From: JADKHC01 sp047600805
GTDB taxonomy: Bacteria > Verrucomicrobiota > Verrucomicrobiia > Opitutales > Opitutaceae
Assembly: GCA_047600805.1 (NCBI GenBank)
Contig: JASGKG010000001.1
Coordinates: 2,046,001 to 2,110,000, forward strand
Length of the DNA: 64,000 nt
Direction: 5' to 3'
Positions within the stretch are counted from its first letter, which is position 1, and the number at the start of each line of letters is the position of its first letter. Both the position numbers and the translations under genes were made by a program. Shown here in pieces: positions 50,906 to 59,814 of the stretch. Below the pieces are notes generated by a model. The model saw only the letters and a list, made by a program, of their open reading frames with translations. It did not search any database and was not told the DNA's origin.

Positions 50906-51830
50906 TGACGTCGCGCACCAAAGACTGCGGCCTCTGATTGATCGTTAGGAACATGCGGCCAAGATATTCGCCGATCACACCAAGCATCACGAGTTGCACG
51001 CCCGAGAACGTCAGCAGTGCAGCCATCAACATGCCCCAGCCAAAAGCTGGGCCTTTGTCGGTCAGCCACCAATAAAAAACCACGCCGATCCCTGCAAATC
51101 CGGCGGCCGCCATCAAAAGACCTAGCAGGGTCGCGATGCGCAGCGGCATCACTGAAAAATTGATAAACGTGCTCGCCCAAAGCCGCATGAGCTTGCGCAA
51201 TGTATAACCGCTGGCCCCGGCTCGCCGCTCTTCGTGGCGCACCTCCAGCGATCCGATTCTTTGCGTAACCTGGAGCAACAACCCATCGATGTAGGGAAAT
51301 GGGCCTCCGTTGCCAGCCGCCGCTTTCGCCACAAACGAGGTCACACACCGAAAACTTGAAAGATAAAAGCCCGCAGGTTTTTCCAGCGCCCAATCCGTCA
51401 TCCGGTTCGTTAGCCAGCTCCCCGCGTTTCGCCAGAGCGAATGCTTTTTTTCCGCGTAATGCCCGTAGACAACATCGAGATTATTTGTGAGCGCATGCTG
51501 CCACAAGCGCACCGCTTCAGCAGGTGGATTCTGACCGTCGTCGTCGATATTCACAATGTGAATACCACGCGCATGACGCCAGCCCGTGAGCACTGCGTTA
51601 TGTTCGCCGAAATTCCGAGCGTGCTCGACAAGGGTAATCGGCACCCGCGCCTCATGGACAAGTTCCCGACAGACCGTTGAAGTCGCATCCTTGCTCCCGT
51701 CATTCACCAGCACAATTTCCAACCCGCCGTCAACGACAAGTGCCTCGATGGTCTTGACCAACTCACGGATGGTTTCCGCGCTGTTGTAGAGCGGAATAAC
51801 AAAACTTAGTGCTGGCTGTGAGTTGCTCAT
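50892..51830 (-). CDS. Membrane glycosyltransferase family 2 (GtrB/dolichol-phosphate-mannose-synthase-like)
   Basis: I use the ATG at 51830 (MSNSQPALSFVIPLYNSAET), which overlaps the upstream stop codon as ATGA, giving 312 aa. A GT2 domain (IVLVNDGSKDAT, IDDDGQNPPAEA) is followed by two membrane helices (MPLRIATLLGLLMAAAGF and GWGMLMAALLTFSGVQLVML), as in GtrB/ArnC enzymes. These load a sugar onto undecaprenyl phosphate for transfer on the other side of the membrane. It is coupled to the aminotransferase gene and so probably handles an amino sugar. Confidence 0.9.
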   Translation of the reverse strand: MSNSQPALSFVIPLYNSAETIRELVKTIEALVVDGGLEIVLVNDGSKDATSTVCRELVHEARVPITLVEHARNFGEHNAVLTGWRHARGIHIVNIDDDGQNPPAEAVRLWQHALTNNLDVVYGHYAEKKHSLWRNAGSWLTNRMTDWALEKPAGFYLSSFRCVTSFVAKAAAGNGGPFPYIDGLLLQVTQRIGSLEVRHEERRAGASGYTLRKLMRLWASTFINFSVMPLRIATLLGLLMAAAGFAGIGVVFYWWLTDKGPAFGWGMLMAALLTFSGVQLVMLGVIGEYLGRMFLTINQRPQSLVRDVIKSS

Positions 51831-52927
51831 TTCAGCTGAACCCAACGAAGGATCTCGTCACCCACGGTGTCAATGTCGGCGACGCTCAGGCCCGGGTGGC
51901 ACGGCAAACTGAGGACCTCGGCACACGCACGTTCTGTCTCTGGCAAATTAACGCTTAAATCAGCAAACGCCGGCTGCCGATGCACAGGTACGGGATACAA
52001 AACACCACAACCTATTCCCCGCTCCAAAAGAGCCGTACGCAGAGAATCCCGGCGCGGTGTCCGCACCACAAACTGGTGAAACACGTGCTTTTGCCTGGCA
52101 CCCACCTGAGGTAATTGAAGTCCTGCCGCAGCCACACGCGAAACATACCGTGCCGCCAACTCGCGCCGGAGGTCGTTCTCCGCATCCAGGTATTTCAATT
52201 TCACCCGCAGGATAGCCGCCTGCATCTCGTCGAGCCGTGAATTGCGGCCGGGAAATTCTGAAATATAACGCTCTCGCCAACCGTACTGACGGAGTTGCCG
52301 TATCCGTTGCGCAAGCACCTCGTCACGCATAAACACTGCTCCTCCGTCGCCGATCGCGCCTAGGTTCTTCGTGGGATAAAAGCTAAACGCGGCGGCATCA
52401 CCCCACGTGCCGACCTTGCGAGGCCCAATCTGAGCACCATGCGCCTGCGCACAATCTTCAACGACTTTTGCACCCGCGTTCCCGGCAATCGCCATGATCG
52501 ACGGCATGTCGGCCGGTTGGCCGTACAAATGGACAGGTACAATCGCTTTAATTATCGGATCCGCGTGGAGAACTCTCTCCAGAGCGGCCGGCGAGATCGT
52601 CATGCTCGACGGATCGATTTCCACAAAAACGGGCTTGGCTCCAATTTGCTCGATAGCCGAGATGGTCGCCGTAACGGTGTTCGCGACCGTGGCCACAGAA
52701 TCACCCGACCGCACACCGAGCGCTCGCAACGCCACTTCGATGGCCTCCGTGCCATTAGCAACGCCAATCGTGAATCCACCGCCCTGATACGCGGAGAACT
52801 CTTTTTCGAAGCCCTCAACTTCCGGTCCGAGTATGTAGTGACCGCTCGACAATACACGACCGATGGCTGCACGGATTTCCTCTGCGTGCGCCAGATAACT
52901 GGCTTTGGGATCGGCGGTGAGCAACAT
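51827..52927 (-). CDS. DegT/DnrJ/EryC1 family sugar aminotransferase
   Basis: The 366-aa PLP enzyme has YILGPEVEGFEKEFSAYQG, VANGTEAIEVALRALG, HLYGQPADMPSI and VVEDCAQAHGA, and the PLP lysine Lys187 in SFYPTKNLGAIGDGGA. It resembles FdtB/QdtB-type transaminases that aminate a nucleotide 3-keto sugar. No 3,4-ketoisomerase is seen in the window. It lies between the epimerase (6 bp) and the GtrB-like gene (ATGA overlap). Confidence 0.92.
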   Translation of the reverse strand: MLLTADPKASYLAHAEEIRAAIGRVLSSGHYILGPEVEGFEKEFSAYQGGGFTIGVANGTEAIEVALRALGVRSGDSVATVANTVTATISAIEQIGAKPVFVEIDPSSMTISPAALERVLHADPIIKAIVPVHLYGQPADMPSIMAIAGNAGAKVVEDCAQAHGAQIGPRKVGTWGDAAAFSFYPTKNLGAIGDGGAVFMRDEVLAQRIRQLRQYGWRERYISEFPGRNSRLDEMQAAILRVKLKYLDAENDLRRELAARYVSRVAAAGLQLPQVGARQKHVFHQFVVRTPRRDSLRTALLERGIGCGVLYPVPVHRQPAFADLSVNLPETERACAEVLSLPCHPGLSVADIDTVGDEILRWVQLK

Positions 52928-52933
52928 GGCAGG

Positions 52934-53935
52934 TTAAAGATAGTTCGGCAGCTCCTCGCGATAAAACGCCAGCGTTTTGGTCAACGCGTTGGCGAGCGGC
53001 ACCTTCGGACCCCAGCCCAGCTTTTCCGTGATCAGCCGGTAATCCGAATAGAAATCGCCGATATCGATTTTCTTCCGGTCGCCCGGAAAAGCGCGAATCT
53101 TGTAGGTGCCACAACCATTTGACTTCACCAGCAACTCAGCGAGTTGCTTCAAATTGACCGGCGCTGTTCCGCCGACGTTGAACACCTGGCCCACCGCTTC
53201 GGGCCGACTCGCCGCGAGCAAAAACGCCTCTACCGCATCGTCCACGTAAGTGAAATCACGCAACTGTTCGCCCCCCCAAACCTCGATTGGGTTGTCCGAA
53301 AGGATTTCCTTTATCCAAACGCCCACGAAGGTCTGCCGCGCGTCTTTCACTCGCATGCGTGGACCAATCGTGTTGGTTAAGCGCAAGACCGTGCTCTCGA
53401 TCCCATGAACGCGGTGGTAAAGCAGATGATAGGACTCGCCGGCGAGCTTGTTGATGCCGTTCACATCCACGGGGCGAAGCGGGTGCTTTTCATCGACGGG
53501 CAAATAGTCAGGTTTGCCGTAAATCTGCCGCGTGCTCGCGAAGACAATACGGATTTGCGGATTGCGCAACCGGCATGCCTCCAAAATCGAGAGCTGGGCG
53601 CGGGCGTTGATTTCCAAATCGGTCTGCGGATCCGTCATCGAGTCCATATGACTCGTTTGGCCGGCCAGGTTGAAAAGGAAATCCTGCCCGCGGACAAAAT
53701 GCGGCAAGCTGTGCACATCACGGACGTCCGAAACATTGATCCGCACATCGTTTTCGATCCCGCTCAAATTATGCAGCAAACCGCCGTACTCCGGGATCAA
53801 CGAATCGACGACCGTCACTTCTGCGCCGAGCTTCACCAGGGCGCGGGTCAGATTTGATCCGATGAAACCCAAACCTCCGGTTACGAGCACACGACGGTTG
53901 CGGAAGACCGACGTTGGAGCTTTGGGTTTTGCCAT
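52934..53935 (-). CDS. NAD-dependent nucleotide-sugar epimerase/dehydratase with altered active site
   Basis: The ATG at 53935 (MAKPKAPTSVFRNRRVLVTG) gives 333 aa; five extra residues are possible from 53950. VLVTGGLGFIGSNLTRALV binds NAD. The usual YxxxK is replaced by Asn159-x-x-x-Lys163 (VNGINKLAGE), although STRQIYGKPDYLP and RLTNTIGPRMRVKDARQ are intact. I recall relatives sharing this NGINK form, so it may be a distinct subfamily. The product is unknown. It is the first gene of a leftward operon with the aminotransferase and GtrB-like genes. Confidence 0.85.
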   Translation of the reverse strand: MAKPKAPTSVFRNRRVLVTGGLGFIGSNLTRALVKLGAEVTVVDSLIPEYGGLLHNLSGIENDVRINVSDVRDVHSLPHFVRGQDFLFNLAGQTSHMDSMTDPQTDLEINARAQLSILEACRLRNPQIRIVFASTRQIYGKPDYLPVDEKHPLRPVDVNGINKLAGESYHLLYHRVHGIESTVLRLTNTIGPRMRVKDARQTFVGVWIKEILSDNPIEVWGGEQLRDFTYVDDAVEAFLLAASRPEAVGQVFNVGGTAPVNLKQLAELLVKSNGCGTYKIRAFPGDRKKIDIGDFYSDYRLITEKLGWGPKVPLANALTKTLAFYREELPNYL

Positions 53936-53973
53936 GCGTCTAGAGAGCAATCCAGAACGCCGCCGAAATCAAG

Positions 53974-56184
53974 TCATTGCGCAGGTAGCATATTCGAGGA
54001 ACCAACAACTCGAAGATCGAACCCATCCACAGCTAAATAAACCGGCTGCTTCGACCGCCCGCCCAGATAATCGGCACCTCTCTCGCTCGAAAACTCCACG
54101 GCAGTCTTACCGGGCGGAAGAACCAAATCGACTTTGCTCCAAATCTGCGGCTCAGCCAGCAAACCCATTTTTGCAACTTCCACGCCCGCGACACGAATCA
54201 CGCAATCACGCGGCGTGACAGCGCGCAAACGCGCGGAAAGCGAAACCTTGAGGGGCTCGGCGTGAGGATTCGTCAGCACAATTTTCGCCGTCGCTTCCGT
54301 CACCCAGCGCGAGCGCACCGCCGGCCGGGGATCATCACGCAAGCCACCAATCCAGCCCTCACCCAGTCGCGCCTCCACGTAAGAGGCGCTGCTCCTACGC
54401 AACAACGTATAACCGGGTGCCGGATACAAACTGTCGTGTCCGGGCACCGCGTAACTGAAAAAATCGCCCAGCAAATCCCACTCACCTTTCAACGCAGTTG
54501 CGCCCCGTCCTTCATAACTGCTGACTTCGAAAAATTGTTTTTTGCGGAGCAGAAAAGCGTTTGCCCAAAGGCGAACCCAGCCTTCTTCGAGGCGCATGTT
54601 CACCGAACCAATCTCTTGCATCGTCTCGATCTTACCGAGCGCGATCGTGGCGTTGTCCACCGACAATGGCGGATCTTGAAGACGGTAAAACATTCTCCAC
54701 TCACCGGCGACATTTACGACGAGCACCGCTGCCATGCCTGCGACCGCCACTCCGCGCGCCAGCCCGCCTTTCAACCAGCCCAGATTCCCCCAACAACAAA
54801 AAGCCGCAAGCATGCCCGGATAAAATACCGCGAAGAGTTTATAGGCCTGATAACTGGCTGGCTCCCCTTCTTTCGCCACTTTCCACTGAAACCAAGCATA
54901 ACCAACCAGTATCGGCACACATAAGCTGATCAGGACCCATGCTCGGTCCAAACGCCGAGTTCCGATTTTCCACCATGAGAAAATCACCAGCAAAACCACC
55001 GCAATAGCCAACGGCACACGCAAGACCGTCGAGTATCCCGTCAGCCAGGGTCCATGAACGAACCCAAGCCAGCCTTCCGGCGTGAGCGTCGCGATGCCCC
55101 ATCCGTAACCACGGCCGAAAAGCACCAGTCGCTCGATTACTCCGGCGAGTCGCTCGTAATATATCAATCCCGACACGAGCAACATTCCGCCCATAGCCAC
55201 GAGCCAGCGCCCGACCCGCCGCCAATCTTTATCCACGAGGGCGCAGCCGACCACCACCGCGCCGAGGGGAACCAACGTGGCCACGATAATAAAATTGTAC
55301 CCACCAAAAACGAGGCCGTAGCCCACGAACAACAGCCCAGCCCAGCACCACGCTTTCGGCAGGTGCGCACGTTGCCGCCAAAGCACAAGCCCGCACCACG
55401 TCAGCAACGCGATCGCATTCGCCGCCACGATCTGCGCCGGTGAAACCTGATACACCGCATACCAGTTGATAGGACTAAACGCGTAGATTGCTGCCACCCA
55501 AAAACTGGGCACCGGCCGGTAGCCCAGGCCGGCGCGCGCCAGCCAGAACACCATGGGCGTCGTCGCGACGAGCAAAAGAACCGTGATCAGACCTGTCAGT
55601 TGGTGTGGCCCGAGCCCCAAAAAACTTCCGTTCAACGCAATCAGCGCCGAGGGAGTAAAATGGTTCGTGCGGAGCCAAAAATCGAAAAAATTATCCACCG
55701 CTCCAATCGACACCACTTCCGTTTGCCCAAGGAAGCCGCTGCGATCCGCGTGTGCAAACTCCTGAAATACACGTGCGCCAGCTCCGTAATCGGCGGCATC
55801 CAAACTGCCGATTGAGCACGTCGTGAGATCATGCCCGCCCAGCGCAAACGGCAGCACCATCACCGCCAACTGAATCGCCATGAGCACCAGCAAGGCCGAA
55901 AAGAACACCGGCTGTTTCTTTGATGGCTTCTTGCGCCTGCGCCATAAGGCGACGCCGAGCAAAACCACCGGCAGCACCAACGAAGCGCGACCATAGACAT
56001 TTGTTCCCGCGAAGCCCGCGTGCGCTCCGATCCAAACGGTAAACGACTGCAACGCGAGGCCCGCTGGCGCCGCAAAGATCAAGGCGAGGCGGCGGTAACG
56101 CGCAGGAGTGATCAACAAAGCCGCGCCTGCGCCCCAAAACAAAATACCAGCGAGCAAGAGGAAGCTTGTGGAGAAATAAGTCAC
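53974..56184 (-). CDS. Large multi-pass membrane protein of the glycan cluster
   Basis: The frame runs to 56349 but overlaps the divergent gene at 56305. The GTG at 56184 begins a sensible membrane protein (MTYFSTSFLLLAGILFWGAG), giving 736 aa. About ten to twelve hydrophobic helices span residues 5-510, then a periplasmic beta-rich domain runs to the end. The layout resembles GT-C or Wzy-like envelope proteins, but I see no motif that fixes a function. Gene position suggests glycan transfer or polymerisation. Confidence 0.7.
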   Translation of the reverse strand: MTYFSTSFLLLAGILFWGAGAALLITPARYRRLALIFAAPAGLALQSFTVWIGAHAGFAGTNVYGRASLVLPVVLLGVALWRRRKKPSKKQPVFFSALLVLMAIQLAVMVLPFALGGHDLTTCSIGSLDAADYGAGARVFQEFAHADRSGFLGQTEVVSIGAVDNFFDFWLRTNHFTPSALIALNGSFLGLGPHQLTGLITVLLLVATTPMVFWLARAGLGYRPVPSFWVAAIYAFSPINWYAVYQVSPAQIVAANAIALLTWCGLVLWRQRAHLPKAWCWAGLLFVGYGLVFGGYNFIIVATLVPLGAVVVGCALVDKDWRRVGRWLVAMGGMLLVSGLIYYERLAGVIERLVLFGRGYGWGIATLTPEGWLGFVHGPWLTGYSTVLRVPLAIAVVLLVIFSWWKIGTRRLDRAWVLISLCVPILVGYAWFQWKVAKEGEPASYQAYKLFAVFYPGMLAAFCCWGNLGWLKGGLARGVAVAGMAAVLVVNVAGEWRMFYRLQDPPLSVDNATIALGKIETMQEIGSVNMRLEEGWVRLWANAFLLRKKQFFEVSSYEGRGATALKGEWDLLGDFFSYAVPGHDSLYPAPGYTLLRRSSASYVEARLGEGWIGGLRDDPRPAVRSRWVTEATAKIVLTNPHAEPLKVSLSARLRAVTPRDCVIRVAGVEVAKMGLLAEPQIWSKVDLVLPPGKTAVEFSSERGADYLGGRSKQPVYLAVDGFDLRVVGSSNMLPAQ

Positions 56185-56304
56185 AACGTGCGGGTTTAAG
56201 CCTGTAGTTTTGGTTGTGACGGCGAAGAAGCAAGTGCTGTTCGAGTCGCGTTTTCTCTCGCCTGCGAACGTCCCTATCGGTTTTGAAGATATTCCGACCA
56301 CATC

Positions 56305-57501
56305 ATGATTCTTTTTGACGCGTCCCACACCAGCCACACTCGCGCCCAAACCGGTGTGCAGCGCGTGGTGCGCTCGATGTTTGAAGCGCTCAGTCTGCGT
56401 GAATCAATTTTGCCGGTCTGCTTCGATCCGCATCAAAGCGCGTGGCGCGAACTGCAGCCGTGGGAGCGTGCGACTTTGTCCGATAACAGCAGCGCCGGCT
56501 CCGCCCATCGCAGCGCCAGCTGGCCTTTGTCTGTCCGCCTCGCTGGCTACGCACGCGTTCTGCTGAACCAGCGCGCGACGTGCCCCGAGGGCAAAGGCTT
56601 GATCGCACCGGAAATTTTTTCGGCCAAAATCGCCGCCGCGTACCCTGCGCTTTTTCAACGCATTCACGGCCCGCGCGTCGCCGTCTTTCACGACGCCGTT
56701 GCGCTTAAACTCCCCGAGTTCACTCCGTACAAGACCGTGGCGCGTTTCCCGGCGTACCTGCGCGAATTGTTGATGTTCGACGGTGTGGCAGCGGTTTCAG
56801 AAGATTCCCGGCAATGCCTCTTGGATTACTGGGACTGGTTGGGTGTTCGTAATCCGCCTCAGGTCGTCGCGATTGCCAACGCCATCGGCACGGCTCAACA
56901 GATCGCCTCGTTCGGCGAACAACCTGTCACGACCGTCGCCCCGTCGGCCAAGCCTGTCGTCCTCAGCGTGGGCTCGCTCGAGGGCCGCAAGAACCACGTC
57001 GCGCTCCTCGACGCCGCAGAAAAAGTTTGGGCGAGCGGAGTTCAGTTTGAGCTGCGCTTGATCGGTCTGGCCCACCCCCAAACGGGCAAAGCCGCGCTCG
57101 ACAAAGTTCAAAGCCTTCAGGCCGCCGGGCGTCCCGTGCGTTATGATGGCCCCGTCGACGACGCCGCTCTGGCTGGGGCTTACGCCGGTTGTTCTTTCAC
57201 CGTTTATCCATCGCTTCTCGAGGGTTTCGGCCTTCCCGTTCAAGAGAGCCTCGCCCACGGAAAGCCGTGCATTTGTTCCGCCCGCGGTGCCATCGGCGAA
57301 TCGGCCGCCGGAGGAGGTTGTTTGATGCTGGATCGCGTCGACGCGAGCAGTCTGGAAAACGCGTTGCGCCTCTGGCTGACGGAGCCCGCGGTGCTCGGCG
57401 AAGCAGTCACCGCCGCCCATTCGCGCACTTTCAAAACTTGGCAAACGCACGCCGACGAATTGATCTGTTGGTTACGGGGAATTCCCCGACGCGAGAGCTA
57501 A
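56305..57501 (+). CDS. Glycosyltransferase family 4
   Basis: The 398-aa GT-B protein has HTRAQTGVQRVVRSMFEAL, VAVFHDAVALKLPEF, GVAAVSEDSRQCLLDYW, VLSVGSLEGRKNHVALLDA and the donor-site segment YPSLLEGFGLPVQESLAHGK. It resembles GT4 transferases of surface polysaccharide clusters, often using GDP-mannose or UDP-sugars. It starts 120 bp from the divergent membrane protein gene and is followed by the alpha-oxoamine synthase gene after 52 bp. Confidence 0.92.
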   Translation: MILFDASHTSHTRAQTGVQRVVRSMFEALSLRESILPVCFDPHQSAWRELQPWERATLSDNSSAGSAHRSASWPLSVRLAGYARVLLNQRATCPEGKGLIAPEIFSAKIAAAYPALFQRIHGPRVAVFHDAVALKLPEFTPYKTVARFPAYLRELLMFDGVAAVSEDSRQCLLDYWDWLGVRNPPQVVAIANAIGTAQQIASFGEQPVTTVAPSAKPVVLSVGSLEGRKNHVALLDAAEKVWASGVQFELRLIGLAHPQTGKAALDKVQSLQAAGRPVRYDGPVDDAALAGAYAGCSFTVYPSLLEGFGLPVQESLAHGKPCICSARGAIGESAAGGGCLMLDRVDASSLENALRLWLTEPAVLGEAVTAAHSRTFKTWQTHADELICWLRGIPRRES

Positions 57502-57553
57502 GAACAGTTTCAACTTTCATTTGTAGCGGTCCAGTCGTTACTCTTTTGTGAAC

Positions 57554-58750
57554 ATGGCCTTTTCCCTATTTTCGAAAAATCGAAAACCGATCGTCGAGCG
57601 TTGCTCGGATGACTATCCGACCAAGATGCGGCTGAAATACGCGCCGTACTACATCGCCATGGAGGCGCAGCAAGGCACGAACATCCGCATCGACGGCCAG
57701 GAAATGATCATGCTGGCAAGCAACGATTACCTCGGCCTCTCGTTTCATCCGAAGGTCATCGAGGCGGGCCGCGCCGCGATGTTGAAGTGGGGAACAAGTC
57801 CGACCGGCGCACGCATTTCAAACGGCTCCCGCGCCTACCATGTGGAGCTGGAAGACAAGCTCGCCCAATTTCTCGGCCGTGAAGCCTGCCACGTGCACGC
57901 CGCCGGCTATTTGTCCTGCATGTCGGCCGTCGCCTCGTTCGCCCAAAAAGGCGACATCATTCTCGCGGACAAAAATATCCACTCCTGTCTCTGGGACGGC
58001 ATTCGCCTTTCGATGGCGACCGTCGAACGGTTCCTGCACAACAACCCGATTGATCTGCGCGAGGTGATCGGCTCGATCGATCCGAAAGCGCCAAAAATTT
58101 TGGTGATGGAGGGTGTTTATTCGATGGAAGGCCACATCGCCAAACTGCCTGAAATCGCCGCCATCGCAGAACAGCACAACTGTTTCATGGTGCTCGATGA
58201 CGCTCACGGCTTCGGCGTTCTCGGCAAACAAGGGCGCGGCACGATCGACCACTTCGGGCTCAACGACAAAGTGGACATCGTTTGCGGAAGCCTTTCGAAA
58301 TCCCTCGGCAGCACCGGCGGTTTCGTCGCAGGCTCGCGCGAGCTCATCGAGTATCTCCGCACCCATTCGAAACAAACCATTTTCAGCGCCGCTCTCAGTC
58401 CGAGTCAGGCTGCCGTCGCTCTGGCCTCGCTCGAAATCATGCAAAGCGAACCGCAGCATCTTGAGCGGCTCTGGAAAAACACCAAGCGCTACCGCGATAT
58501 GCTGCACAGCTTGGGACTCGACACTTGGGACAGTGAAACGCCCGCAGTACCGATCGTGCTCGGCTCGAAAGAACGCGTTTACCTCTTCTGGAAAGCTCTG
58601 CTCGAAAAAGGCGTCTTCACCGTGATGTCGATCGCGCCCGCCGTTCCTCCCGGCAAAGACCTGATCCGCTCAGCGATCTCAGCCATGCATACCGACGAGC
58701 AAATCGATCGGATCGGCGAGGCAATGGCTTACGCATTGAAAAAGCTCTGA
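57554..58750 (+). CDS. Alpha-oxoamine synthase family PLP enzyme (serine palmitoyltransferase/KBL/BioF-like)
   Basis: I use the ATG at 57554 (398 aa); a GTG at 57548 adds two residues. Family motifs: IMLASNDYLGLSFHPKVIE, GTSPTGARISNGSRAYHVEL, LVMEGVYSMEGHIAKLPEI, VLDDAHGFGVLGKQGRG and PLP Lys249 in GSLSKSLGSTGG. EGVYSMEG and the FLHNN segment seem closer to serine palmitoyltransferase than to BioF, but family alone does not fix the substrate. It might make a sphingoid base for a glycolipid. Confidence 0.88.
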   Translation: MAFSLFSKNRKPIVERCSDDYPTKMRLKYAPYYIAMEAQQGTNIRIDGQEMIMLASNDYLGLSFHPKVIEAGRAAMLKWGTSPTGARISNGSRAYHVELEDKLAQFLGREACHVHAAGYLSCMSAVASFAQKGDIILADKNIHSCLWDGIRLSMATVERFLHNNPIDLREVIGSIDPKAPKILVMEGVYSMEGHIAKLPEIAAIAEQHNCFMVLDDAHGFGVLGKQGRGTIDHFGLNDKVDIVCGSLSKSLGSTGGFVAGSRELIEYLRTHSKQTIFSAALSPSQAAVALASLEIMQSEPQHLERLWKNTKRYRDMLHSLGLDTWDSETPAVPIVLGSKERVYLFWKALLEKGVFTVMSIAPAVPPGKDLIRSAISAMHTDEQIDRIGEAMAYALKKL

Positions 58751-58882
58751 GCCGCGCCAGTGACTTGAGCACATCCCGACTTCGGAAGCGTCCGCTTCGC
58801 CCAACCACTCCGCATCCAGTACTCTTTTTGATAGTTTGAGAACTTGCAGGATGAAGCGTCACCGGCAATAAAGTCCACCGGG

Positions 58883-59572
58883 ATGACGAAAGTTTCTCAA
58901 TTATCACTTTTCTTCTGGTGCTCGGTTGTAGTGGCATCGGTTCTTTCTGCGGCCGAACCGCTGCTCCATTTGAATGGCCTGCCGGGCGAGTTGACGGTGG
59001 TCAACGCTCCTGCCGCCATCCACACGGACGCCGCCGGCACGACCCTCTATCTTGAAGCCCCGGCCAAAACCAATCTCTATAACCATCCTAATGGGCGTTC
59101 CACCGCACTGACTGCTCCGATGGTGCTTTTCGAAACGGACACGGAGTTTTTTCTGAAAGTGCGCGTGACCGGAAAACTCAAAAACGTGTACGACGTCGCC
59201 GCCTTGGTTATTTACCAGGATAGCAATACCTGGGCTAAACTTTGCTACGAGTATTCAATGATGAACGAGCCCACCATTGTCTCCGTGGTGACCCGTGGTG
59301 TGTCCGACGACTGCAACTCTCAATACATTGACGCGGACAGCGTTTATCTCGCCATCGTTCGCCGCGGACCTGTCTTCGCCTTTCACTACTCTCTCGATGG
59401 GAAGCTCTGGCGCATGGTTCGTCATTTCAATTTAAAGACCGGTGGAAAATTGAAAGCAGGTCTGGCCGTCCATGCCTCCCGCGGCGATGGTTTTGCCGCT
59501 ACGTTTTCAGAGATCGCCTACTCCGATAAGCCGCCGGCGAACATGATTGATCTGAACGCGCCCACCAAATAG
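58883..59572 (+). CDS. Exported DUF1349-like (concanavalin-fold) protein
   Basis: The ATG at 58883 begins a signal peptide (SQLSLFFWCSVVVASVLSA); the frame from a TTG at 58844 is less likely. The 229-aa protein has FFLKVRVTGKLKNVYDVAAL, YQDSNTWAKLCYEYS, GVSDDCNS and VFAFHYSLDGKLWRMVRHF, which fit DUF1349, a laminin-G/concanavalin-like fold found with carbohydrate enzymes. It probably binds or processes a glycan outside the cell. A hairpin follows at its stop codon. Confidence 0.85.
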   Translation: MTKVSQLSLFFWCSVVVASVLSAAEPLLHLNGLPGELTVVNAPAAIHTDAAGTTLYLEAPAKTNLYNHPNGRSTALTAPMVLFETDTEFFLKVRVTGKLKNVYDVAALVIYQDSNTWAKLCYEYSMMNEPTIVSVVTRGVSDDCNSQYIDADSVYLAIVRRGPVFAFHYSLDGKLWRMVRHFNLKTGGKLKAGLAVHASRGDGFAATFSEIAYSDKPPANMIDLNAPTK

Positions 59573-59599
59573 GCGACTCGCCGGCGAACGGCGAGTCGC
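59573..59599 (+). terminator. Hairpin directly after the DUF1349-like gene
   Basis: GCGACTCGCC (59573-59582) pairs perfectly with GGCGAGTCGC (59590-59599) over a 7-nt loop, starting at the base after the stop codon. No T-run follows, so it may protect the transcript end rather than terminate strongly. The rest of the gap to 59814 has no gene. Confidence 0.5.
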
Positions 59600-59814
59600 A
59601 CTTGGAAGCAGTGGCCTTGCTTGCCGGCCCTCTCCCCCGAGCTCAACGCCGGAGGACGGTGCGGGGATTCTCCGCGGTTTGCGGGGTGTAGGGCTCCAGT
59701 ATTTCAGCGTGGAGATCACCCATGCGTGCAAAGTAATTGTCGCAGCGTCGGTTCAATCTGTCCGGCACGAGGCGAGTTTGATACATTCTCAGGCTGACTA
59801 CCGTCTTTATTTCC

